This document shows positions 16,463 through 25,673 of a DNA stretch of 64,000 nt, in pieces. The notes below the pieces were generated by a model, which saw only the letters and a program-made list of their open reading frames with translations, was not told the DNA's origin and did not search any database. Source of the stretch: Promicromonospora sp049532985 (GTDB lineage: Bacteria > Actinomycetota > Actinomycetes > Actinomycetales > Cellulomonadaceae). The DNA lies in the NCBI RefSeq assembly GCF_049532985.1, contig NZ_CP186693.1, positions 5,890,001 to 5,954,000 of the forward strand. The letters run 5' to 3'. A program made the translations under genes and the position numbers. How positions within the stretch are numbered: position 1 is the stretch's first letter; the number at the start of each line of letters is the position of its first letter.

Positions 16463-17487
16463 GCCGCACGACCAGCCGCACGCACAAGGTACGAACCCGA
16501 TCCGCGGCCGTGGTCGCGACCCTCGCCGTCGCCGGCCTGCTCACCGGCTGCGCCGAGGAGCTGCCCACCCCGAAGCCGGAGGCGCCGGTCGCCGCGGCCG
16601 TCGTCACGCAGGCGCAGGAGCGCGAGATCCTGGACAAGGTGGCGGGTGTCGTCGAGAAGGTGACCAAGTCCAGCCAGGCCGAGGACCTCGCCGGCCGCCT
16701 GTCCGGTCCGGCGCTCGACATCCGCGAGACGCAGCTCAAGGTGGCCGCGGCCCGCAAGGACCAGGAACCGCTCACGGACCTGTCGATGCAGATGCAGCAG
16801 GTGATCCTGCCGTCCGACCAGGAGTGGCCGCGCAACAGCTTCGCCATCACGGTGCAGCCCAAGGACCTGACCACCCCCGTGCTCATGACCTTCGAGCAGG
16901 CGAGCGCCCGCGACCAGTACAAGCTGTGGGGCTGGGTCCGCCTGCTGCCGGGCGTCACCATGCCGCGTTTCGCGGAGGCGGACCTGGGCAGCGCCGCGGT
17001 CGCGGCGGACGACGAGAGCCTCAAGACGACGCCGACGGACGCGATCAAGCAGTACGCGTCGGTGCTCACCGTCGACAAGGACTCCAAGTACGCGGGCAAC
17101 TTCGCGGACGACGACCTGCGCCAGTTCTTCCGGGACTACGGCAAGCTGCAGGTCGACGCGATCAACAAGGAGGAGTGCAAGGGCGCCTTCGAGGTCGCGT
17201 ACGAGCCCACGAAGGACCCGGTCAAGTCCGTCCGCACGGCGGACGGCGGCGCGCTCGTCATGGCGGCGATGATCAGCAAGGAGACCATCACCGCGAAGGA
17301 GGAGGGCTGCGAGATCGGCCCGCCGACCAAGACCACCCAGGCCCTGTGGGGCGACGCCGACGTGACCAACGTCGTCGAGGTGAACTACCAGGACATGGTG
17401 GCGATGTACGTGCCGCCGAAGGGCTCGGACGACCAGATCAGCCTGGTCGGTTACGAGCACGTGCCGATGTCGGTCTCGAACGGCTGA
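16459..17487 (+). CDS. Lipoprotein of unknown family, first of a tandem duplicated pair
   Basis: A 342-residue protein with a typical signal peptide and lipobox LLTGC (Cys31). After an Ala/Pro linker comes a globular domain with landmarks QEREIL, LSMQMQQVILPSDQ, WPRNSFAI, ARDQYKLW, VTMPRFAEA and a C-terminal VPPKGSDDQISLVGYEHV. Two further cysteines (Cys240 in KEECKG and Cys284 in EEGCEIGP) probably form a disulfide outside the membrane. Coupled by an ATGA overlap to the preceding membrane protein and followed 32 bp later by its own paralogue. Function unknown; a surface-exposed partner of the membrane protein is the natural guess. Confidence 0.85.
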   Translation: MSRTTSRTHKVRTRSAAVVATLAVAGLLTGCAEELPTPKPEAPVAAAVVTQAQEREILDKVAGVVEKVTKSSQAEDLAGRLSGPALDIRETQLKVAAARKDQEPLTDLSMQMQQVILPSDQEWPRNSFAITVQPKDLTTPVLMTFEQASARDQYKLWGWVRLLPGVTMPRFAEADLGSAAVAADDESLKTTPTDAIKQYASVLTVDKDSKYAGNFADDDLRQFFRDYGKLQVDAINKEECKGAFEVAYEPTKDPVKSVRTADGGALVMAAMISKETITAKEEGCEIGPPTKTTQALWGDADVTNVVEVNYQDMVAMYVPPKGSDDQISLVGYEHVPMSVSNG

Positions 17488-17506
17488 CCGTCTCGGCACC
17501 CGCCGC

Positions 17507-17512
17507 TAGGGT
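17507..17512 (+). promoter_or_regulatory. -10 box, leaderless start of second lipoprotein
   Basis: TAGGGT ends 7 nt before the GTG at 17520 and there is no ribosome-binding site, the spacing expected for a leaderless transcript. Confidence 0.5.
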
Positions 17513-17519
17513 GGCCCCC

Positions 17520-18551
17520 GTGAATCCACGGAGGCCACCCTTGCTGCGTTCCGGAGCACGTTCGCGGGCAGTCATCGCCCTGATGGGGATCGGTACGACG
17601 GTGGCGTTGCTCGCCGGCTGCTCGGCCGAGCCGCCCGTCCCGGAACCCGAGGCGCCGGTGGTCGCGGCCGTGGTCAGCGAGCCGCAGGAACGCGAGATCC
17701 TCCAGAGCGTCGCGACCGTCCTGGAGGGCGCCGGGCAGGGTGGCGCCCCGCTGGGCTCGCGCCTGACCGGACCCGCGCTCACGATGCGCGAGGCCGAGCT
17801 GAAGGTCGCCGACGCGGCCGACGATCCCCGCGGCCTGACCGACCTGTCGATGCAGATGCAGCAGGTGATCCTGCCCTCGGACCAGGGGTGGCCCCGCAGC
17901 AGCTTCGCCGTCACGGAGCAGCCCGACGCCCGGACGACGCCCGTGCTCATGGCCTTCGAGCAGGCCGGCGCCCGCGACCAGTACAAGCTGTGGGCCTACG
18001 TCCAGCTGGCGTCCCTGGTGACCATGCCGCGGTTCGCCGAGCCAGGCTTCGGCAGCGCCACCGTCCCGGCGGACGACACGAGCCTCCTGGTGCCGCCCGG
18101 CGTCGTGGCAGGCCAGTACGCGTCCGTGCTGACGGTCGGGGACCGGTCGAAGCACGCGGGCACCTTCGCCGCGGACGACGCACTTCGGCAGCGGCTGCGC
18201 GAAGACGGCCGCGAGCAGGTCGCCCAGATCGAGGAGCAGGACGGCGAGGGCCGGTTCAGCACCGCGTTCGAGCCGGTCGAGGGCGCGGTCAAGGCGGTCC
18301 GGACCGTCGACGGCGGCGCCATGGTGCTGGCCGCGCTCCGGGGTCAGGAGACGCTCCGGGCCGAGGAAGGCTGGCAGCTCGCACCCGTCTCGTCGTCGGC
18401 CGCCGCGCTGTGGGGCGGCGGCGCCGGGAACGACGTCCTGAAGACCTCCTACCACTACACCGTGGCGTGGTACGTGCCGCCGGCCGGATCGGCCGCCACG
18501 GTGAGCCTGCTCGGCTTCCACCGCGTGCCCTACGCCGTCTCGGGAGGCTGA
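17520..18551 (+). CDS. Lipoprotein of unknown family, second of the duplicated pair
   Basis: A 343-residue protein with lipobox LLAGC (Cys34), clearly paralogous to the gene before it. Shared blocks include QEREIL, LTDLSMQMQQVILPSDQ, TTPVLM-x-FEQA, ARDQYKLW, VTMPRFAE, YASVLTV and VRT-x-DGGA. The two cysteines seen in the first copy are both replaced (EEQDGEG and EEGWQLAP), so this copy lacks that putative disulfide. GTG 17520 is the only sensible start, as a long in-frame extension upstream is antisense-like low-complexity sequence overlapping the first copy. It may be transcribed both from upstream and from its own leaderless promoter. Function unknown. Confidence 0.85.
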   Translation: MNPRRPPLLRSGARSRAVIALMGIGTTVALLAGCSAEPPVPEPEAPVVAAVVSEPQEREILQSVATVLEGAGQGGAPLGSRLTGPALTMREAELKVADAADDPRGLTDLSMQMQQVILPSDQGWPRSSFAVTEQPDARTTPVLMAFEQAGARDQYKLWAYVQLASLVTMPRFAEPGFGSATVPADDTSLLVPPGVVAGQYASVLTVGDRSKHAGTFAADDALRQRLREDGREQVAQIEEQDGEGRFSTAFEPVEGAVKAVRTVDGGAMVLAALRGQETLRAEEGWQLAPVSSSAAALWGGGAGNDVLKTSYHYTVAWYVPPAGSAATVSLLGFHRVPYAVSGG

Positions 18552-18590
18552 CCTCCGGGCGTCGGCTGTGCCGGACCGCCCGGTCCCGGA

Positions 18591-18607
18591 CAGCCCGCCC
18601 CGGGCTG
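18591..18607 (+). terminator. Short terminator-like hairpin
   Basis: CAGCCCG at 18591-18597 pairs with CGGGCTG at 18601-18607 across a CCC loop, about 40 bp after the second lipoprotein gene. A second GC-rich palindrome (GGCGCGCC) follows immediately. Confidence 0.45.
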
Positions 18608-18677
18608 CCGGCGCGCCGGGGTGACCGGCGAGTGATCGCCCAGAGCGGAGTCGGCGGGTGAGTCGCGCGCCGTTCAT

Positions 18678-18683
18678 TAGGAT
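18678..18683 (+). promoter_or_regulatory. -10 box of the thioredoxin-TPR gene
   Basis: TAGGAT ends 7 nt before the ATG at 18691 and no ribosome-binding site is present, as in leaderless actinobacterial genes. Confidence 0.5.
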
Positions 18684-18690
18684 TGCGCCC

Positions 18691-19653
18691 ATGAGCAGTG
18701 CCACCCCTCAGCCCGGTCCCGCCCGGAGCGCGCAGCCCGAGTTCGCGGTGCGCGGCGCGGTCGACCTGTCCGCCCTCAACCGTCCCCAGGCGCCGCCGCC
18801 CGGCGAGCCCGGCGGTGCGCCCGAAGCCGGCGGCTTCGTCGTGGACGTGAGCGAGGCGAACTTCGAGCAGCTCGTCCGCGACTCGGCCACCTACCCGGTG
18901 GTGATCCTGCTGTGGATCCCGACGGACCAGGCGAACGCCGACCTCGGTGCGACGCTCGGCCGCCTCGCGCAGGAGTACGGCGGCCGGTTCCTGCTCGGCC
19001 GCGTCGACGCGCAGGCGTCCCCGCAGGTCGCCGCGGCGTTCCAGGTGCAGGGCGTGCCCACGGTCGTCGCGGTGCTGCAGGGGCAGCCCCTGCCGCTGTT
19101 CCAGGGCGCCGCCGACGAGCAGCAGATCCGCGGCGTGCTGGACCAGGTGCTGGCCGCCGCCGAGCAGAACGGCGTCACCGGCCGGGCGCCCGGTGCGGCG
19201 GCCGCGAACGGCGAGCCGGAGCCCGAGCCGGAGAAGCCGCTGCCGCCCCTGCACCAGGAGGCGTACGACGCCATCGAGCGTGACGACCTCGGTGCCGCGG
19301 CGGCCGCCTACGAGAAGGCGCTCCGGCAGGACCCGAAGGACACCGACGCGACCGCGGGCCTGGCGCAGGTGCACCTCATGCAGCGCACCCACGACGCCGA
19401 CCTCGCAGCGGTCCGGAAGGCCGCGGCGGACGCCCCGGCCGACGTCGACGCGGCGCTCGCCGTCGCCGACATGGACATGCTGGGCGGCAAGGTCGACGAC
19501 GCGTTCGCCCGCCTGCTGGACCTGCTCCCGGGCGCCGACGCCGATGGCAAGGAGAAGATCCGGGTCCGCCTGCTGGAGCTCTTCGAGGTGGCCGGCACCA
19601 CGGACCCGCGCGTGAGCAAGGCCCGCAAGCGCCTGGCCATCAGCCTGTACTGA
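18691..19653 (+). CDS. Thioredoxin-fold plus TPR protein, CnoX/YbbN-like, without active-site cysteines
   Basis: A 320-residue protein. After a Pro-rich N-terminus (1-45), residues about 46-155 form a thioredoxin domain: VVILLWIPTDQANADL aligns with the active-site helix, and VQGVPTVVAVLQGQ carries the cis-proline. The CxxC motif is replaced by IPTDQ and the protein has no cysteine there, so it cannot be a thiol oxidoreductase. After an acidic linker, residues about 185-310 contain tetratricopeptide-like helices (EAYDAIERDDLGAAAAAYEKAL, then GLAQVHLMQR). E. coli CnoX/YbbN of this architecture is a holdase that hands clients to GroEL/DnaK; a chaperone role is likely here. The gene stands alone. 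Confidence 0.88.
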   Translation: MSSATPQPGPARSAQPEFAVRGAVDLSALNRPQAPPPGEPGGAPEAGGFVVDVSEANFEQLVRDSATYPVVILLWIPTDQANADLGATLGRLAQEYGGRFLLGRVDAQASPQVAAAFQVQGVPTVVAVLQGQPLPLFQGAADEQQIRGVLDQVLAAAEQNGVTGRAPGAAAANGEPEPEPEKPLPPLHQEAYDAIERDDLGAAAAAYEKALRQDPKDTDATAGLAQVHLMQRTHDADLAAVRKAAADAPADVDAALAVADMDMLGGKVDDAFARLLDLLPGADADGKEKIRVRLLELFEVAGTTDPRVSKARKRLAISLY

Positions 19654-19657
19654 CCAC

Positions 19658-19720
19658 CGTTGAGTGCGGGATATTCGCCCTTCTGACCCACGCAGAAGGG
19701 CGAACATCCCGCACTCAACG
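19658..19720. repeat. Family A palindromic repeat, copy 1 (bidirectional terminator)
   Basis: Two 28-nt arms (19658-19685 and 19693-19720) pair with one mismatch around a 7-nt loop. The arm begins CGTTGAGTGCGGGATATTCG, and the same arm sequence recurs at 49856-49918. It lies between the convergent thioredoxin-TPR and glgB genes, and the TGA inside GTTGAGTGC is the actual glgB stop codon. Function as a terminator or a mobile REP-like element is inferred. Confidence 0.85.
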
Positions 19721-22033
19721 TGGTTCCGGGGTCAGGATGAGGGCGCCCAGCGGGGGGACGCGGATCTCGGCCGACCAGCGTCGGCCGTGGTGCGGCACCC
19801 GCTCCGCCCGGACGCGGCCCATGTTGCCCACGCCCGAACCGCCGTAGACGGTCGCGTCGGTGTTGAGCACCTCGAGCCACACGTGGCCCTCGTCCGCGTC
19901 ACCGACGACGTCGACCAGCGGCGTCGGCGACGGGCGGACCGACGTCTCGACCGGCTCGGCGGGCGGCAGGGTCTCGACGGCTCCTGGCCCGGGGCCGGCC
20001 GGGCGCGGCACGTCCGGCAGCGGCAGGCGGTATCCCTCGTGCGGGATGCCCGCGAAGTTCACGACCACCACCACCGGGTCGCCGGACCGGGACCGGCGCA
20101 CGTAGGCGAGCACGTTGTGGTCGGCGTCGTCGGACTCCAGCCACTCGAAGCCTGCCGGGTCGAAGTCGAGCTCCCACAGCGCGGGTGTCGCACGGTAGAG
20201 CGCGTTCAGGTCCCGGACCACGTGCTGCACGCCCGCGTGCCCGGCGTCGCCGAGCAGGTCCCAGCGCAGGCCCTCGGACTCGGCCCACTCCGTGTCCTGC
20301 GCGAACTCGCACCCCATGAACAGGAGCTGCTTGCCGGGGTGCGTCCACTGGTAGGCAAGGAACGACCGCACGCCCGCGAGCTGCTGCCACCGGTCACCGG
20401 GCATCTTGCGCAGCAGCGACCCCTTGCCGTGCACCACCTCGTCGTGGCTGATCGGCAGCACGAACTGCTCCGTGTACGCGTACACGAGGGAGAAGGTGAG
20501 CTCCCCGTGGTGGTAGCGGCGGTTGTACGGGTCCTCGGCCAGGTAGCGGAGCGTGTCGTTCATCCACCCCATGTTCCACTTCAGGCCGAACCCCAGGCCG
20601 CCGCTGGAGGTCGGCCCGGTGACCTGCGGAAAGGCCGTGGACTCCTCGGCGATCATCATGACGCCGGGCGTGCGCCGGTACGCGGTCGCGTTCGCCTCCT
20701 GCAGGAACGCGATGGCCTCCAGGTTCTCCCGCCCGCCGTGCACGTTGGGCGTCCACTCGCCCTCCTTGCGGGAGTAGTCGAGGTAGAGCATGGAGGCGAC
20801 GGCGTCCACGCGCAGCGCGTCGGCGTGGAACTCCTCGAACCAGTAGGTCGCGTTCGCCACCAGGAAGTTGCGCACCTCGCGGCGGCCGAAGTCGAAGATC
20901 AGCGTGCCCCAGTCCTGCTGCTCGCCGCGCCGCGGGTCGGGGTGCTCGTACAGGGGCCCGCCGTCGAACCGGGCCAGGGCGAACTCGTCACGCGGGAAGT
21001 GCGCGGGCACCCAGTCCAGGATGACGCCGATCCCCGCCTGGTGGAGCCGGTCGACGAGGTACCGGAAGTCGTCGGGCGAGCCGAACCGTGAGGTCGGCGC
21101 GTAGTAGCTGGTGACCTGGTAGCCCCACGAGCCGCCGTACGGGTGCTCCGCGACGGGCAGCAGCTCCACGTGCGTGAAGCCCTGCTCCGTGACGTAGGCC
21201 GCGAGCTGCTCCGCCAGCTCCCGGTAGCCGAGGCCGGGACGCCAGGAACCCAGGTGCACCTCGTACACGCTCAGCGGCGCGGAGTGGGGGTCCGTGGCGG
21301 CCCGGGCGGCGAGCCACGCGTCGTCGTGCCACTCGTGCGTCGAGGACGTGACCACGCTCGCGGTGGCGGGCGGGTGCTCCGTCGCCTTGGCCAGCGGGTC
21401 CGCCTTCGCGCGCCAGACGCCGTCGGCCCCCAGGATCTCGAACTTGTACCGCAGGCCGGGGCCGACGTCCGGGACGAACAGCTCCCAGACGCCCGTGGAA
21501 CCCAGCGACCGCATGGGATGCGTGCCGCCCCAGCCGTTGTGGTCGCCCACGAGCCGCACGCCGCGCGCGTTCGGTGCCCAGACGGCGAACGCGACGCCCG
21601 CGATGTCGCCGTCCGCGCTCGGGTAGCGGTGCAGGTTGGCGCCGAGCACCTGCCAGAGCTGCTCGTGCCGGCCCTCGCCGATCAGGTGCAGATCGACCTC
21701 GCCCAGCGTGGGCAGGAACCGGTAGGGATCGTCGGACACCCACGTGTCCGTGCCCGAGCGGGTGCGGATGCGGTAGTCGGGGGCGTGCCGGGACCCGTCC
21801 GGCTCCTCGGCGGCCGGGACGACGGCGGCCCAGACCCCCGCGCCCTGGTGGGTCGCGGACACCTCGCCGTCCGGTGTGGTCACCACGACCTCGTCCGCGA
21901 GCGGGCGCAGCGCGCGCACGACGGCCCACGGGCCGTCGAGCAGGTGCGGGCCGAGCACGGTGTGCGGGTCGTGGTGGGTCCCGGACGCGATGGCGGTCAG
22001 GAACTCGAGGTCGACGTCGGGCAGGTCAGCCAT
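19715..22033 (-). CDS. glgB: 1,4-alpha-glucan branching enzyme
   Basis: A 772-residue GH13 enzyme that creates alpha-1,6 branches in alpha-glucan. An N-terminal extension and CBM48 module (residues about 1-220, including HNGWGGTHPM) precede the barrel. The barrel carries VELLPVAEHPYGGSWGYQV, DWVPAHFPRDEFALA, the nucleophile Asp in ALRVDAVASMLYLDYSRKEG, the acid Glu in MMIAEESTAFPQVTGP and LPISHDEVVHGKGSLL. A C-terminal beta domain ends the protein. The ATG at 22033 has a GAAAGG ribosome-binding site; an in-frame ATG at 22072 lacks one. An Ala/Pro-rich insert (about 690-720) breaks the C-terminal domain. It is the last enzyme of the GlgE branch, separated from mak by family B repeats, and its stop codon lies in a family A repeat. 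Confidence 0.95.
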   Translation of the reverse strand: MADLPDVDLEFLTAIASGTHHDPHTVLGPHLLDGPWAVVRALRPLADEVVVTTPDGEVSATHQGAGVWAAVVPAAEEPDGSRHAPDYRIRTRSGTDTWVSDDPYRFLPTLGEVDLHLIGEGRHEQLWQVLGANLHRYPSADGDIAGVAFAVWAPNARGVRLVGDHNGWGGTHPMRSLGSTGVWELFVPDVGPGLRYKFEILGADGVWRAKADPLAKATEHPPATASVVTSSTHEWHDDAWLAARAATDPHSAPLSVYEVHLGSWRPGLGYRELAEQLAAYVTEQGFTHVELLPVAEHPYGGSWGYQVTSYYAPTSRFGSPDDFRYLVDRLHQAGIGVILDWVPAHFPRDEFALARFDGGPLYEHPDPRRGEQQDWGTLIFDFGRREVRNFLVANATYWFEEFHADALRVDAVASMLYLDYSRKEGEWTPNVHGGRENLEAIAFLQEANATAYRRTPGVMMIAEESTAFPQVTGPTSSGGLGFGLKWNMGWMNDTLRYLAEDPYNRRYHHGELTFSLVYAYTEQFVLPISHDEVVHGKGSLLRKMPGDRWQQLAGVRSFLAYQWTHPGKQLLFMGCEFAQDTEWAESEGLRWDLLGDAGHAGVQHVVRDLNALYRATPALWELDFDPAGFEWLESDDADHNVLAYVRRSRSGDPVVVVVNFAGIPHEGYRLPLPDVPRPAGPGPGAVETLPPAEPVETSVRPSPTPLVDVVGDADEGHVWLEVLNTDATVYGGSGVGNMGRVRAERVPHHGRRWSAEIRVPPLGALILTPEPR

Positions 22034-22108
22034 GGGTTCACCTTTCCATGCCAGGTGCCCGGCGTGCGACACGTCACAGGTTCACGAGACGCACGGCCCG
22101 AGCGGGCG

Positions 22109-22241
22109 GTTGACTTCGGTCCCTTGCACAGTGGCTGGTTCGACTTCGGTCGGTTGCGCTGAGATCGGTCATTTGATTGACCGATCTCAGCGCAACCGAC
22201 CGAAGTCAGGTGTCTGCGCGGCGCAACCGACCGAAGTCAAC
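22109..22241. repeat. Family B palindromic repeat, copy 1, with flanking half-sites
   Basis: The core is a perfect 29-bp stem (22142-22170 with 22179-22207) around the 8-nt loop ATTTGATT. It is flanked by an inverted pair of half-copies: GTTGACTTCGGTC at 22109 and GACCGAAGTCAAC ending at 22241. The whole could fold as nested hairpins. It fills most of the 203-bp gap between mak and glgB; the right half-copy contains the mak stop codon. The core recurs at 30637-30704. Confidence 0.85.
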
Positions 22242-23717
22242 GGTCCTGTAGGACGCGTTCCACTGCCGCCAGCGGGATGTGTATCCACGCGGGCCGGTGC
22301 CGGTACTCGTAGACCACCTCGTACAGGGCCTTGTCCACGATCAGGGCGCGCAGCAGCAGCTCGGCGGTGGCGACGTCGAGCTCGCTGCCCGACGTCGCGG
22401 CACCGGGCACCGGGCGGACCGTGCCCTCGTGCGCCTCGCCGCTGGCCTGCCGGTACCCCTCGAGGAAGCCGATCTGGGCGTGGGACACCCACTGCGGGTC
22501 GGTGGCCCGGCCGACGGCGCCCGCGTAGTCGAGGGAGCGCAGCATCCCCGCGACGTCGCGCAGGGGCAGGTCGGGTGCGGTGCGCTCGGCCACGGGGCGC
22601 TGCGGCTCGCCCTCGAAGTCGAGCACCTTCCAGCCGTCGGGCGAGTACAGGGCCTGGCCGAGGTGCAGGTCGCCGTGGATGGACTGGAGCCGCACGATGC
22701 TCCCGGCGCGCTCGCCGACGGCGGCCAGGCGGGCGCTCACGGCGTCGTACAGGGCGGTGACGCCCGCGCGCTGCGGGGCCAGGTCCGGCACGTCCGCGAA
22801 CGCCTCGGCGGCCCGGCGGCGCAGCACGCCCATGAAGCCCGCCGGTTCGAGCGCCGGCCCCGGGCCGAGCGCCTCGCGCAGCGTCGTGTGCAGGTGTGCG
22901 ACGACCGCGCCGAGCTCGGCCGCACGCTCCCCGAAGTCCTCGTCGCGTGCCGCGTACGCGCAGGCCAGCTCGAACCCGTCGGTCGCGTCGTGGACGAGCT
23001 CGGACAGCACGGCGAGGTGGGCGAGCGGCGCAGGGGCCGGGTCGCCGGCGGCCGTGCCGGTGCCGCCCTGGCCGGCGGGTACCGGCAGCGGCACCGCCCC
23101 GAGGAACCGGGGCACGCCGTCCCAGCCGGCCCGCGTCAGGGCCTCGGGGATCACGACGTCGGGGTGCGGGCCGAGCGCGACCGTCCGCAGGATCTTGAGC
23201 ATGCCGCCCCGGCCCGTCGCGTGCGGCAGGGCCGGCAGCACGACCGACGTGTTCGACTGCTCCCCGGAGATGCGCCGCGCCCCGCGCAGCTCCGCGCAGT
23301 CCTCCGGCTCGCACGCGGCGGGCAGCGCGGCGGTGAAGTAGGCGTGCCAGGCCGCGGGGTGCACGCCGCCGTCGTGCACGGTGGCCGTGCCCGACGCCGT
23401 GGTCACGGTGCCGATCAGCCCGGCCGCCTCGGTGTCGGCGGTGTCGGCCTCGGGCTCCGCCGTCGGGGTCAGCACGAGCGGGACCTGGACGACGAGCGAC
23501 TCTTCACCGGTCGCGAGCCCGGGCCCGGCCAGCCGCAGCAGCGCGACCACGACGTCGGCCACCCCCGCGAAGGTGACGGTGAGCCACGGCTCGTGCACCA
23601 CGCCCTCGGCGGGCACGGGGTACCACCGCTGCCGGGGCAGCCACGTGTCGAGCAGCCGCAGCACCTCCGGGGCGAGGTGCGCGGCTCCGGGGGAGACGTG
23701 GACGGGGCGCGCCGGGC

Positions 23718-23721
<4 letters not shown>
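22237..23721 (-). CDS. mak: Maltokinase (Pep2/Mak), GlgE pathway
   Basis: About 494 residues from GTG 23721, which overlaps the treS stop by 4 bp. It phosphorylates maltose with ATP to maltose-1-phosphate, the donor for GlgE. An N-terminal cap domain (about 1-160) carries PRQRWYP and VVQVPLVL strands. The kinase core holds GGMLKILRTVALGPHPD, the catalytic loop IHGDLHLGQAL and the metal-binding VLDFEGEPQRP, which is diagnostic for maltokinases. It ends within a family B repeat half-site. Length is slightly above mycobacterial Pep2 because of Ala/Gly-rich loops (about 140-160 and 245-260). Confidence 0.93.
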
Positions 23722-25669
<1,948 letters not shown>

Positions 25670-25673
<4 letters not shown>

